Notes: generated by a model not told the origin, from the letters alone. DNA of 64,000 bases from Serratia sp. M24T3 (GCF_000257645.1 NZ_AJHJ01000015.1:1-64000); one strand, 5' to 3'. Positions 16,342-25,346 are shown, counted from the first letter of the stretch. Translations and numbers: made by a program.

Positions 16342-17748
16342 TTAGCCTAAAACCGCCCTCGCCCCCTGAGCCGCCTCTTTTGCTAACATTGGGACATCAA
16401 TATCCTGCAGTTTGCCGTCCTTTTTAACGATCCGTCCATCGGCGATTACCGTATCAATATCAGCAGGCGTTACGGACTGAACCACAGCTGCCACTGGATC
16501 AATCATCGGCAGCAGGCCAAGTCGGCGTGCATCGATCAACACTATATCGGCTCGTTTGCCAACAGTAATCGAACCGATTTGCTCGCCTAATCCCATGGCA
16601 TTCGCCCCGCCCTGCGTCGCCCAATACAATACATCCCGAGCGGTTAATGCCAGTTCATTGCCGCTGCTCCCGGTCGCCAGATTCAACGCTGTTTGCATTA
16701 CCATAAACGGATTGGCGTTGCCGCTTAGCACCAGAGTGTCGATACCCAAACTTAACGGTATTTTAGCCTGATGCATTGCCGCAACCGGCGCGAGGCCATA
16801 ACCGACACGCATCTCACTCAATGGCGTAAAACATACTGAAGCACCGCTTTGTTTAATTGACAAAATATCTTTTTCGTCGGCATGAGTGGCGTGCACCAAT
16901 TGCACCGAGGGGTTAAGCAGATCTTTATCTACTAGCTGCTGAATGGCTTTTTTCTTTTGCATCTCCTGAGTCACAGCGATGTGCGTTGATATCGGCAAAT
17001 TATGCTGTTTTATAAACGCAAACTCCTGCTGCCAGATTTTAGGTCCAGTGCGTTCAGGACCTCGAATCGCCAATCCAAGGCTAACGCGACGGGAACCTGC
17101 AGCCATCAGTTGCTGCTGCACACGTGCGATATCTTTAAAATCCATCGGCGCAGTAGCCGCGAGATCTTGCGGATAGCCATACCAAAAACGGGCCCGCAAT
17201 CCGCTAGATTGCAGCGCCTGAAGTTCTGCATCTGCAAACGCCGGATTGCGAATATTGTGCGCCCAGTTATTGACCGTAGTGATACCCGCATTTGCAGCTT
17301 CTGCCAATCCTAACCGCACACCTAACGCGGAGAGTGCGGGAGTAAAACGCGCACTGGTTTTTAGTTGTGACTTAAAGAAAGTTTCCCCCTGCGGGGATGG
17401 CGAGCTGTTTCGCAAAAAGCTGTTCCACATATGCCAGTGGGCATCGACCAAACCAGGGATCAGGATCATTCCAGCGCCATCGAGCACTGTTGCACCTTCA
17501 GCAGCAATATTTTTACCGATGGAAACGATCGTCCCATCGCGTAGCAAAACATCGCCGTCAGGAATATTCCCTAGCTTAGGGTCCATGGTGATCACGTTGG
17601 CATGACGAATCAACAGCGCTGTAGAGGTCTTGCCCGGTAATAAATCAGAACTGTTGTTGTCCGCCCTGGCATTCATCGCTATGCCTGCGCCCAAAGCAGC
17701 ACCAAGTTTGAGTAACGTTCGCCGATCGAGGCCGGAGCGATAAGACAT
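16342..17748 (-). CDS. Tat-exported amidohydrolase (deaminase/chlorohydrolase-like)
   Basis: 468-aa metal-dependent hydrolase. The N-terminus has a twin-arginine signal (DRRTLLKLG followed by a hydrophobic stretch and an ARA-D cleavage region about residue 30), so it is predicted to fold in the cytoplasm and act in the periplasm. The amidohydrolase barrel shows VDAHWHMW (metal-binding HxH), ISTHIAVT (His), LVHATHADE and SLGIDTLV (Asp). The C-terminal composite domain has GSITVGKRADIVLID. This is the cytosine deaminase / atrazine chlorohydrolase / methylthioadenosine deaminase superfamily group; the substrate is unknown. It lies on the minus strand between the two tRNA-Asn repeats, so it is probably island cargo. 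Confidence 0.85.
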   Translation of the reverse strand: MSYRSGLDRRTLLKLGAALGAGIAMNARADNNSSDLLPGKTSTALLIRHANVITMDPKLGNIPDGDVLLRDGTIVSIGKNIAAEGATVLDGAGMILIPGLVDAHWHMWNSFLRNSSPSPQGETFFKSQLKTSARFTPALSALGVRLGLAEAANAGITTVNNWAHNIRNPAFADAELQALQSSGLRARFWYGYPQDLAATAPMDFKDIARVQQQLMAAGSRRVSLGLAIRGPERTGPKIWQQEFAFIKQHNLPISTHIAVTQEMQKKKAIQQLVDKDLLNPSVQLVHATHADEKDILSIKQSGASVCFTPLSEMRVGYGLAPVAAMHQAKIPLSLGIDTLVLSGNANPFMVMQTALNLATGSSGNELALTARDVLYWATQGGANAMGLGEQIGSITVGKRADIVLIDARRLGLLPMIDPVAAVVQSVTPADIDTVIADGRIVKKDGKLQDIDVPMLAKEAAQGARAVLG

Positions 17749-17988
17749 GATCCTCTCCTTAATCCGTGGGATTCGTTAAACCAGTTGATAACTATGGTAG
17801 TGTTTGCGGGACAAGGCAAATCAATGCGGGTAGCGTCTGATAGCAGAATGAAAGACTCTGGGATAGAGATCATCATCAATTTAGAAACTTGATCATTTGA
17901 TAGATGGCGATTTTGCAAACACATTTGGTCTAAATATCAATGATTTGACTATTATACCAGCAAATGAAACTTAATTTGGTATAACTCT

Positions 17989-18017
17989 TTGACATGCAAA
18001 GCGACTGCTATTAATAT
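17989..18017 (+). promoter_or_regulatory. Sigma70 promoter of tRNA-Asn copy 2
   Basis: TTGACA (17989-17994), a 17-bp spacer, then TAATAT (18012-18017), about 18 bp before the tRNA. The spacer differs from copy 1 but spacing and hexamers are conserved, so both copies should be expressed. Confidence 0.83.
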
Positions 18018-18035
18018 TCGCCCCGTTCAAACGAT

Positions 18036-18111
18036 TCCTCTGTAGTTCAGTCGGTAGAACGGCGGACTGTTAATCCGTATGTCACTGGTTCAAGTCCAGT
18101 CAGGGGAGCCA
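18036..18111 (+). tRNA. tRNA-Asn (GTT anticodon), copy 2
   Basis: 76 nt, identical in sequence to the copy at 14297, with anticodon GTT and encoded CCA at 18109-18111. The integrase gene begins 184 bp downstream, the typical arrangement for an element integrated at the 3' end of a tRNA gene. Confidence 0.97.
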
Positions 18112-18121
18112 AATTTAGAGA

Positions 18122-18153
18122 AGCCCACACAAGGAAACTTGCGTGGGCTTTTT
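18122..18153 (+). terminator. Terminator after tRNA-Asn copy 2
   Basis: The stem AGCCCACACAAG/CTTGCGTGGGCT with a GAAA loop is followed by a T-run. Relative to copy 1 a G-C pair has become A-T on both arms together. Confidence 0.9.
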
Positions 18154-18295
18154 GCTTTCCGAGCTTTACCCTTGCTGCACGCGCCTTCGTCGGTTATTCA
18201 CTCTTCTCGGCCTATCTTCAATTATCCCTCTGCATCGGGATAAATTGGTGGTCTGATGTGGGGTCATTTCGGTTCGATTATGGAGTGACCACCAA

Positions 18296-19165
18296 ATGTC
18301 TCTGAACGATACTAAAATCCGCAGTCTCAAGCCTTCTGATAAACCTTTTAAAGTCTCCGATTCCCACGGTCTATACCTTTTAATCAATCCAGGCGGTTCA
18401 CGTCTTTGGTATCTCAAATATCGCATCAACAAAAAAGAATCTCGCCTTGGTTTAGGTGCCTACCCTCTCATCTCTCTCGCCAATGCTCGTCAACAGCGTG
18501 ATGATATTCGACGATTGCTTGCGCAAAATATCAATCCCGCCCAACAACGACTCGCCGAAAAAAATACTCACTCTCCTGAAAGAACTTTTAAATCCGTTGC
18601 CCTTAACTGGCATGCAAATAACAAAAAATGGTCACAGAATACTGCCGACCGTCTACTTGCCAGCATGAACAATCATATCTTTCCAATCATTGGCAATCTG
18701 CCGGTAACAGAACTCAAGTCCCGTCATTTCATAGAATTGCTTAAAGGAATTGAGAAGAAAGGCCTGCTAGAAGTCGCGTCCCGAACTCGGCAGCACCTTT
18801 GTAGCATCATGCGTGATGCCTTACACCAAGAGCTGATTGAAAATAATCCCGCTGACAATCTCGACGGTGTAACCGCCCCTCCCCTAAAACGCCATTACCC
18901 TGCTCTGCCACTCGAACGATTGCCTGAACTTTTGACTCGCATTAACGATTATCAGCAGGGACGGGAATTAACCCGGTTTATTGATGGAGTCAAACGCGGC
19001 AATTTTCGTCTGCACCCTATAGGGCCAATGAAGTTAAGCGAAGGATGTATCACTCTCAAACGCAGTTCTGACTTTGAAAACTTACATAACCAGCTGCTAC
19101 GGACAAGCATGATTAACACTCCTGGTTCAACCCTCAAAGCATACGGAACAGTAGAGGTAAAATGA
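18296..19165 (+). pseudogene. Truncated P4-type integrase fused in frame to a DUF2778/Tlde1 L,D-transpeptidase tail
   Basis: 289-aa chimera. Residues 1-227 match a P4-family tyrosine integrase: an N-terminal DUF4102-type domain (GLYLLINPGGSRLWYLKYR, about 25-43), a core-binding domain (about 97-180) and the start of the catalytic domain up to QGRELTR. The catalytic Arg-His-Arg-Tyr part is missing, so it cannot recombine DNA. From residue 228 (base 18977) the sequence becomes the C-terminal end of a DUF2778 protein: GNFRLHPIGP and SEGCITL carry the His and Cys of the L,D-transpeptidase site, and the end is KAYGTVEVK. Tlde1 effectors attack peptidoglycan in the rival periplasm. A deletion joined the two genes without breaking the frame. 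A start at 18296 follows GGAG. Confidence 0.8.
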
Positions 19166-19407
19166 TGAAAAAATGGAGCAAACGGTTAATTGGATTTTTG
19201 GTGCTGTTAGTTTTGATGAACCTTGCGGTTGGCTGGTTTATAAGACTTTTCGCACCTGATTTCGCCTCAACACTTGGCAGTTGGTTCAACAGCTCAGGTG
19301 TAGAAGACTCATTAGACTTGTTAGTCGATTTCACGTTTCTGACGGCGTTGGTTATTAGTCTTGTGATTTCTATATTGATCGTGCGATTTAAGAGACATAG
19401 AGTGTAA
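19162..19407 (+). CDS. Small membrane protein, candidate immunity protein to the Tlde1-type effector
   Basis: 81-aa protein with two hydrophobic helices (about residues 8-28 and 56-76) joined by an acidic loop. Its ATG overlaps the stop of the DUF2778-ended chimera (TGATG region), the tight coupling expected of an effector-immunity pair. A membrane protein facing the periplasm would suit protection against a periplasmic L,D-transpeptidase. The identification is from position and topology only; no family is recognised with certainty. Because its effector partner is broken, it may survive as an orphan immunity gene. Confidence 0.6.
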   Translation: MMKKWSKRLIGFLVLLVLMNLAVGWFIRLFAPDFASTLGSWFNSSGVEDSLDLLVDFTFLTALVISLVISILIVRFKRHRV

Positions 19408-19672
19408 TACTGAAATTGAAGGTTTTAGTGACATGGAGGCCAGTTTTAGTTGACCACTTCAAACCAGCTGGTGGTTATATGAGGCAGCCATGAAGCTCTC
19501 CGCTTGTTTCACCAGGTCTTCCAACGTCAGTCCCGGTGACCTGCTCCCCGCAGATTAGTACATCCCGATGTTAGCAACGTCCGCTCTTGGCACTTAGCTG
19601 CCTGTAGACAGCTAAGAACGAAGAACGAACATAAATTTTATGGCCGACACAGTTTTGTTATGTCCATACGGC

Positions 19673-20104
19673 CTAGGACTTCGCCAGATAAGGGGATAGA
19701 AAATTCTCTACCTCTCGTTTACCAATGCCTAGCGTAAAGCTGACCCCTGCTTTTTTTAAAATTTTGAGTCCTTCTCCACGGTTTCTAGGGTGCGGGTCTT
19801 CCATGGCTATATAGACATGGCGTGGTTTCAGTTCAGCAAGTGTTAAGGCACAGGAGGGGGTTCTTCCTTGATAGGAGCAAGGTTCAAGTGTGACAAAGAT
19901 TTCACATTCACCAATTGGAACCGTTAGTTTTGAAATGGCGTCTATCTCTGCGTGATGATGGCCTGGAAATTGAGTGAAGCCTTCGGAAACGACCTCCCGT
20001 TTATGGACAATCACGCACCCTACAGGTGGATTTGGTCTGCAGCCAGGTAAGGCTTGACGTGATTTTTCAAGCGCTAACAACATGAATTCTAAATTTTCGC
20101 TCAT
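19673..20104 (-). CDS. Stand-alone RibD-type deaminase domain protein
   Basis: 143-aa cytidine-deaminase-fold protein. Zinc-site motifs are HHAEIDA (His, catalytic Glu) and TLEPCSYQGRTPSC (two Cys), and NPPVGCVIV resembles the N-terminal deaminase half of RibD. The reductase half of the bifunctional riboflavin enzyme is absent. It could be a paralogue acting on a pyrimidine or pterin-like substrate, or a secondary-metabolite enzyme. It stands alone next to the island remnant, and the flanking spaces (19408-19672 and 20105-20384) contain no recognisable genes. Conservation of the catalytic residues suggests it is active. Confidence 0.78.
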   Translation of the reverse strand: MSENLEFMLLALEKSRQALPGCRPNPPVGCVIVHKREVVSEGFTQFPGHHHAEIDAISKLTVPIGECEIFVTLEPCSYQGRTPSCALTLAELKPRHVYIAMEDPHPRNRGEGLKILKKAGVSFTLGIGKREVENFLSPYLAKS

Positions 20105-20384
20105 CCGCTTTCATGCCCGAATATGTAAATCATAGAATTACGATTTTCAAACCATCCGGCATGAATGTCTATTATTTAGATTAAAGCGAACCGTTAAACC
20201 TGCTTTACGTAACCAACAACTGTTACTGGTCATTCTAATAGATTTAAAACGTCCATCTACCAAGATAGCCATTTTATCGAATTCTTTAATTTATCAGTCG
20301 ATCTTTGAAACACCCCAGACCATCGTCCGAAAACAATGGTCTGGGTGACTACTCACTATTTTGTCATGCATCCTCTGCATGAGC

Positions 20385-23300
20385 TTAAGACGAGACCTGA
20401 TTTTCCTTCAACTGATGAATATCGGGGCGGATCTTGAACCAGATAGCATACATTGCCGGCAGGAAAACCAGCGTGATGATGGTGCCCCCAAACGTACCGC
20501 CAATCAGGGTATAGGCCAACGTTCCCCAAAATACAGAGTGCGTGAGAGGAATAAATGCCAGAATAGCGGCCATCGCGGTAAGTAGTACCGGCCGTGCTCG
20601 CTGCACCGTGGCCTCCACGATTGCATGAAACGGCGCTAGCCCTTCCTGTTCGTTTTGGCGGATCTGCCCCAGGAGGATCAGAGTGTTACGCATTAATATT
20701 CCCGATAACGCAATTAACCCTACAAGTGCATTGATGCCAAAAGGCTGGTTAAAGAGCAGCAGCGTAGGCACGACGCCAATAAGACCCAATGGCGCGGTGA
20801 GGAAAACCATCACCATCGCCGACATCGATCTTACCTGCAGGATGATAATCAACAACGTCATGGCTATCATGATAGGGAAAAGCGGCGCCATAGCCTTGGT
20901 AGCTTTTCCTGATTCCTCAATTGACCCCGCCTGCTCAATGCGATATCCAGCTGGAAGCTTGTCGATGACTGGTTCTAGCTGTTTCATGATTGCCGTGGAG
21001 ACATCCGGCGGCTGTAGGTTATCTGCAATATCTCCGCGCACGGTAATCGTCGGGGTGCGATCGCGACGACGCAAAACAGGATCTTCCATTCGTATCTCAA
21101 CGTTTCCTATCTGAGATAGTGGAATGCGCTGGCCTGCAGAACCCACCAGCGTAAAACCGGATATTTTTGCAGGATCCAGCCGAATATTTCCCGCCGCACG
21201 CCCTATAACCTGCACTGAACGAATGTCCTCACGCACTGTAGTGACAGGAATACCTGAGAGCAAAAATTGAAGCTGCTGAGCGACAGCATTCGATGTCAGC
21301 CCTACCGCCTGCAAACGGTCCTGGTTGAGCGTGAAATGCAGCGTCGGCACCGGCGCGCCCCAATCCGTGTTAACCGTTCTCATCATCGGACTGTTTTGCA
21401 TCACCTTTTCCACACGGTCAGCAATCTGGTGCAATTTGGCGACATCCGGCCCCATAACCCGGTAAGCCACCGGATAAGGAGAATAAGGGCCGAATACCAG
21501 CTGAGTGACGCGGACCCGCGCCTCAGAAGCAAGCCCGTCGGCCACCGCTTTACGAAGTCGAAATTTTAGCGCCTCACGTGCTTCCTCGCTGTCTGTCAGC
21601 ACAACAATTTTCGCAAACGAAGGGTCCGGCAGTTCTGGCGCCATTGCCAGATAAAAACGCGGTGAACCTTGACCAATGTAAGAAGTGACGATTTTTGCCT
21701 CTTTCTGCTTTTTCAACCAGTCCTCTATTTTCGCCGTTGCGGCACGGGTTCGCTCAATTGAGGTGCCATACGGCATCTGGACTTCAACCAATACCTCTGG
21801 GCGATCGGACGTAGGGAAAAATTGTTTTTTAACTTGCCCCAGGCCAAGAATAGCGATTGTAAATATGACGATAACGGCACCGGCCACAGCCCATTTGCGC
21901 GCAATAACGCCGGTCAATAGCCGCCGAAAGCGATTGTAATGACGGGTGTTATAGATAGCCGCATGTCCACCTTGAACTATCTTGATTTTCGGCAACATCT
22001 TCACACCCAGATAGGGTGTAAAAATCACCGCCACCAACCAAGAGGCAATAAGAGCAATACCCACAATCCAAAACATGTTGCTGGTGTATTCGCCGGCAGT
22101 AGACTGTGCAAAACCATTGGGCATGAACCCGACGGCCGTTACCAACGTACCTGACAGCATGGGAGCGGCAGTATGGCTCCAGGCATAGGCCGAGGCTTTG
22201 ATACGGTCATAGCCCTCTTCCATTTTCACTACCATCATTTCGATAGCAATAATGGCGTCATCCACCAGTAATCCCAGTGCAAGGATCAGGGAACCCAGCG
22301 TAATTCTGTCAAAGTTTTTACCGGAAGCCTCCATCACCACAAAGACAATCGCCAGCGTCAAAGGCACGGCCGCTGCAACAACTACCCCGACACGCCACCC
22401 CATACTGACGAAACAGACCACCATGACCACCAGCAACGCAACAAAGAATTTGATCATGAACTCATCAACAGCCGAGCTGATATTAACTGACTGATCGGTG
22501 ACTTTGGTCAGTGTCATACCCAGTGGCATGCCCTGGTTGATTTTTGCTGTTTCCTCATCCAGCGCCTTACCCAAGTCCAGACCGTTCCAGCCGTCACGCA
22601 TTACAACACCCAATAACAGTGCTGGTTCGCCCTGATTTCGTACCATAAAAGTCGCCGGGTCTTCGTAACCACGCGCTACCGTTGCCACGTCTGATAGCTG
22701 TAACGTCCTGCCTCTTGCGACAATGGGCGTCTCGCGGATATTCTCCAATTTATCGAAGGCACCATCCAGGCGGATAAAGACTTGCGGTCCGTGAGTATCA
22801 ATCGAACCCGCAGGCGTGAGTAGGTTCTGATTATTGAGCGCGGAGAAAATATCCTGAGGAGATAGACCAAGCGTTGCCAGCCGGTCATGCGAGAACGAGA
22901 CAAAGATACGCTCTGCCTGCTCTCCGATAATATTGACTTTATTGACCCCGGGTACATGCAAAAGACGCTGACGAAGCTTTTCAGCATCCCGCACTAACAG
23001 GCGCTGCGGTTCCCCTTTTGCCTTCAATGCAAAAAGTGCAAAGGTCACATCGGAGAATTCGTCATTAACTGCCGGCCCTATCACGCCAGCGGGCAGGTTT
23101 TTGGTTTCATCGCCGAGCTTCTTGCGCGCCTGATAAAACTCCTCCTGCACCTGAGAAGGCGGCGTAGCATCCTGTAAGGACAACATGGTAAACGCCAGTC
23201 CAGGACGCGTGTAGGTCTCGGTTCGGTCGTACCATTTAAGCTCCTGCATGCGTTTTTCAAGCGGTTCAGCGACGAGATCCTGCATTTCCTGCGCGGTGGC

Positions 23301-23474
23301 GCCAGGCCATGCAGAAACGATAGTCATCTGCTTGACGGTAAACGGTGGATCCTCTGCCCGCCCCAGTTTGAAAAACGAGAGAATACCGGCAACGGTAATC
23401 AGAATAATAAGGAACAGTGTGATTGAGCGCTCACGAACGGCAAGTGCTGAAAGATTGAATCCCCCTTTGCTCAT
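20385..23474 (-). CDS. RND-family multidrug efflux pump, inner-membrane permease
   Basis: 1029-aa hydrophobic/amphiphilic efflux transporter of the RND (HAE) family and about the usual length. The N-terminal helix (VRERSITLFLIILITVAGI), two large periplasmic loops and the TM4 proton-relay acid pair in LGLLVDDAIIAIEMM are seen; a second helical bundle begins near KWAVAGAVIVIF. It takes drugs or other amphiphiles from the periplasm or inner leaflet and passes them to the adaptor and outer-membrane channel. The start overlaps the adaptor stop by 4 bp, so they are translationally coupled. It is more divergent from AcrB than typical enterobacterial copies. The substrate is unknown. Confidence 0.93.
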   Translation of the reverse strand: MSKGGFNLSALAVRERSITLFLIILITVAGILSFFKLGRAEDPPFTVKQMTIVSAWPGATAQEMQDLVAEPLEKRMQELKWYDRTETYTRPGLAFTMLSLQDATPPSQVQEEFYQARKKLGDETKNLPAGVIGPAVNDEFSDVTFALFALKAKGEPQRLLVRDAEKLRQRLLHVPGVNKVNIIGEQAERIFVSFSHDRLATLGLSPQDIFSALNNQNLLTPAGSIDTHGPQVFIRLDGAFDKLENIRETPIVARGRTLQLSDVATVARGYEDPATFMVRNQGEPALLLGVVMRDGWNGLDLGKALDEETAKINQGMPLGMTLTKVTDQSVNISSAVDEFMIKFFVALLVVMVVCFVSMGWRVGVVVAAAVPLTLAIVFVVMEASGKNFDRITLGSLILALGLLVDDAIIAIEMMVVKMEEGYDRIKASAYAWSHTAAPMLSGTLVTAVGFMPNGFAQSTAGEYTSNMFWIVGIALIASWLVAVIFTPYLGVKMLPKIKIVQGGHAAIYNTRHYNRFRRLLTGVIARKWAVAGAVIVIFTIAILGLGQVKKQFFPTSDRPEVLVEVQMPYGTSIERTRAATAKIEDWLKKQKEAKIVTSYIGQGSPRFYLAMAPELPDPSFAKIVVLTDSEEAREALKFRLRKAVADGLASEARVRVTQLVFGPYSPYPVAYRVMGPDVAKLHQIADRVEKVMQNSPMMRTVNTDWGAPVPTLHFTLNQDRLQAVGLTSNAVAQQLQFLLSGIPVTTVREDIRSVQVIGRAAGNIRLDPAKISGFTLVGSAGQRIPLSQIGNVEIRMEDPVLRRRDRTPTITVRGDIADNLQPPDVSTAIMKQLEPVIDKLPAGYRIEQAGSIEESGKATKAMAPLFPIMIAMTLLIIILQVRSMSAMVMVFLTAPLGLIGVVPTLLLFNQPFGINALVGLIALSGILMRNTLILLGQIRQNEQEGLAPFHAIVEATVQRARPVLLTAMAAILAFIPLTHSVFWGTLAYTLIGGTFGGTIITLVFLPAMYAIWFKIRPDIHQLKENQVSS

Positions 23475-24580
23475 TGCTGGCTCCCGGCGACGCTGGCTTC
23501 GCTTTGTTCAGCCATTCGGACTGCCTCACCGTCATGTAACAGGTGTGCCCCCAAGGCCACCACTTGCTCGCCCGGTTTTAGGCTACCGGTCACTCTTGCA
23601 GTATTGTCCCCCAATCCAAGTATCTGAACCGGCTGCCATGACACTGTGGCCGGTTTACCTGAAATTTCCCAGACACCAGGCCCTTTGCCAGGATCATAGA
23701 TCGCAGCCAAAGGCACCTGCATCACCTGGGCCATTATTTTATCTGCTGCAATATGAAGTGTAACGGTGGAACCGAGAGGAGCGTTCGCCTGTGCCCCCTC
23801 GAGTACATATCTTGCCTCAAAGGTGCGGGTCACCGGGTCGGCAGCATCAGAGAGGAGACGCAGTTTCGCAGGAGCTGGCTGTTTGTCATTGCCGTACAAA
23901 GTTGCCAGAGCCTCGCTTGCGACCATTGGCCGCAGCGTTTCGGGTAACTGCACGATAGCTTCGCGTTGCCCTGCTCTGGCCAGACGAATAACTGGCTGCC
24001 CGGCACTCACAACCTGACCGGGTTCGGCCAGCGTATCTACAACGACACCATCAGAATCGGCTAGCAATAATGCATAACTGGTAGCATTTTGCGCCACATT
24101 CGCCTGAGCCTGGGCAGCAATAAGGTCTGCTTTGGCCGTATCTGCTGCGGCCTTTATTTGATCATAAGTCGATGCAGATACTGCGCCTGCCGCGACCAGT
24201 CCGCGATAACGCCTCTCATCATCAGCCGTTTGTCGGGCGTGTGCCCGCGCAGCCGCTACAGCCTGTTGCCGAGCTTGCGCCTGCAGGCTCAGATCAACGG
24301 GATCCAGGCGCATTAATGGCTGCCCACGTTTAACGGTTTGGCCGGTATCAACCAGACGTTCAAGGATTTTACCCTGAACTCTAAAACCAAGGTCGCTTTG
24401 AATTCGTGCGACAACAACGCCAGTGAATGCACGAGAGGCATCGGCAGCACTTACCACGCTAGCAGACCTTACCAGAGGAGGCTGATTGCGTGGATCGTCA
24501 TTTCCTGACGAGTCGCCGCATGCTACAAGCGCAAACGGCAACAGAAAAACGGTATAGGTGGCAAGTTTGACCCTGAGCAT
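23471..24580 (-). CDS. RND efflux periplasmic adaptor (membrane fusion protein), lipoprotein
   Basis: 369-aa periplasmic adaptor. The signal peptide ends in a lipobox (LVACGDS, Cys about residue 21), so it is predicted to be lipid-anchored. The lipoyl-like half-motif GFRVQGKILERLVDTGQTVKRGQPL (in two parts around a helical hairpin at about 85-160) and the second half DGVVVDTLAEPGQVVSAGQPV are clear. It links the RND pump to the outer-membrane channel. It is the first gene of the minus-strand pair, with a candidate TetR operator (24628-24651) in its promoter region. Confidence 0.92.
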   Translation of the reverse strand: MLRVKLATYTVFLLPFALVACGDSSGNDDPRNQPPLVRSASVVSAADASRAFTGVVVARIQSDLGFRVQGKILERLVDTGQTVKRGQPLMRLDPVDLSLQAQARQQAVAAARAHARQTADDERRYRGLVAAGAVSASTYDQIKAAADTAKADLIAAQAQANVAQNATSYALLLADSDGVVVDTLAEPGQVVSAGQPVIRLARAGQREAIVQLPETLRPMVASEALATLYGNDKQPAPAKLRLLSDAADPVTRTFEARYVLEGAQANAPLGSTVTLHIAADKIMAQVMQVPLAAIYDPGKGPGVWEISGKPATVSWQPVQILGLGDNTARVTGSLKPGEQVVALGAHLLHDGEAVRMAEQSEASVAGSQQ

Positions 24581-24627
24581 GGGTTCCCTTAATGAATTAA
24601 CAGGAGAGTAACCGCATTCTCAGACTA

Positions 24628-24651
24628 GTGACCAATAATGTCAATAGTCAC
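24628..24651. promoter_or_regulatory. TetR operator candidate 1 (adaptor/pump promoter)
   Basis: GTGACCA-N10-TAGTCAC, an imperfect palindrome of 24 bp, lies 48 bp upstream of the adaptor ATG. The same pattern with identical spacing recurs at 25323-25346, upstream of the outer-membrane channel gene. Confidence 0.72.
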
Positions 24652-24655
24652 AAAC

Positions 24656-24679
24656 TCACCGTGACTCACTCACGGTGAC
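24656..24679 (-). terminator. Hairpin at the 3' end of tetR-type gene
   Basis: TCACCGTGA-CTCAC-TCACGGTGA forms a perfect 9-bp stem that includes the stop codon of the TetR gene. There is no strong T-run, so it may be a weak terminator or a further regulatory dyad. Confidence 0.4.
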
Positions 24680-25284
24680 AAACTTCTCAAAATTAACGAT
24701 GAAAGTAGCGCCGCAGCTGCGGATGCTGTCTCAAGATTATATTGCAGCAGAACGGGGTTGATGTAAGGCCGCATCACCAGATATAAGGCATAGGCAGCCT
24801 CATCAAGTGGCGTTTTTCTCTCAAACTCACCGGTTTTACGCCCCTCAAGAATGATTTGCTCAATCAGCTGACGCACGCGCTGTTCATGCTTTTGTGCTGA
24901 AGGCCACCCATCTCGCCCGGCGACTGCAGCAATGTCGTAAAGCTTACGGTCATGAAAAAATAAATCGCTCCCTGCTTCAGTCAGCGCTCTGAATAAACGC
25001 CTCAATTTTTCCGAGGCCGTTGGCGCATCTGCAATTGCCGAATTAACAATCGCCATGATCATTTCCAGCCGGTTAGAACAGATAACCTCACCAATAGCCT
25101 GCTTGGAATCGAAAAATTTATAAATGTATGCTTTTGAAAAACCGATATATTTAGCCAAATCAGATACGGTGGTTTTTTCATATCCAAAATGTCCAAAATG
25201 CTCTGTGGCGGCTTCCACCACCTGATCTCGGACACTGTGGTCCGAGGGTCCCCGCGAGGGATTTGCGTCTATGCGTTTCGTCAT
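24670..25284 (-). CDS. TetR-family regulator of the efflux system
   Basis: 204-aa repressor with an N-terminal TetR helix-turn-helix (about 20-65: VVEAATEHFGHFGYEKTTVSDLAKYIGFSKAYIYKFFDSKQAI) given here only for its motif order, and a C-terminal ligand domain. It lies between the divergently read outer-membrane channel gene and the adaptor/pump genes. The shared 24-bp dyads in both promoter regions suggest that it represses the whole set, and perhaps itself, and is released by a drug ligand. Confidence 0.87.
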   Translation of the reverse strand: MTKRIDANPSRGPSDHSVRDQVVEAATEHFGHFGYEKTTVSDLAKYIGFSKAYIYKFFDSKQAIGEVICSNRLEMIMAIVNSAIADAPTASEKLRRLFRALTEAGSDLFFHDRKLYDIAAVAGRDGWPSAQKHEQRVRQLIEQIILEGRKTGEFERKTPLDEAAYALYLVMRPYINPVLLQYNLETASAAAALLSSLILRSLSP

Positions 25285-25322
25285 TTTTCCAGCTTAGCTC
25301 AATGAGCCATAATTGACAACGA

Positions 25323-25346
25323 GTGACCATTTGGTAATCTAGTCAC
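25323..25346. promoter_or_regulatory. TetR operator candidate 2 (tetR / outer-membrane channel promoters)
   Basis: The same outer sequence as operator 1, GTGACCA-N10-TAGTCAC, with identical 24-bp span, placed 27 bp upstream of the channel ATG and 39 bp upstream of the tetR start. Confidence 0.72.

Larger units (their letters stand above)
17987..18265 (+). repeat. tRNA-Asn direct repeat, copy 2
   Basis: About 280 bp, highly similar to 14248-14525, including promoter, tRNA, terminator and second hairpin. Differences are few and several fall as paired, structure-preserving changes. It is followed directly by the truncated integrase gene. Confidence 0.85.
14248..19407. mobile_element. Decayed genomic island at tRNA-Asn
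   Basis: Two tRNA-Asn repeats, AT-rich foreign cargo (glycosyltransferase, exported amidohydrolase), a truncated P4-type integrase beside the second tRNA, and a T6SS effector fragment with an immunity-like gene together indicate a degraded integrative element or two nested elements. No further copy of the tRNA 3' end was seen to the right, so the outer boundary is not defined. The right edge given is the last island-like gene. Confidence 0.6.

Noticed and set aside
19408..20384. A second attachment site (tRNA 3' end repeat) to the right of the island
   Set aside because: I searched by eye for the tRNA-Asn 3' sequence and did not find it. A small dyad (TTAGCTG...CAGCTAA) is present, but nothing identifies it as att.
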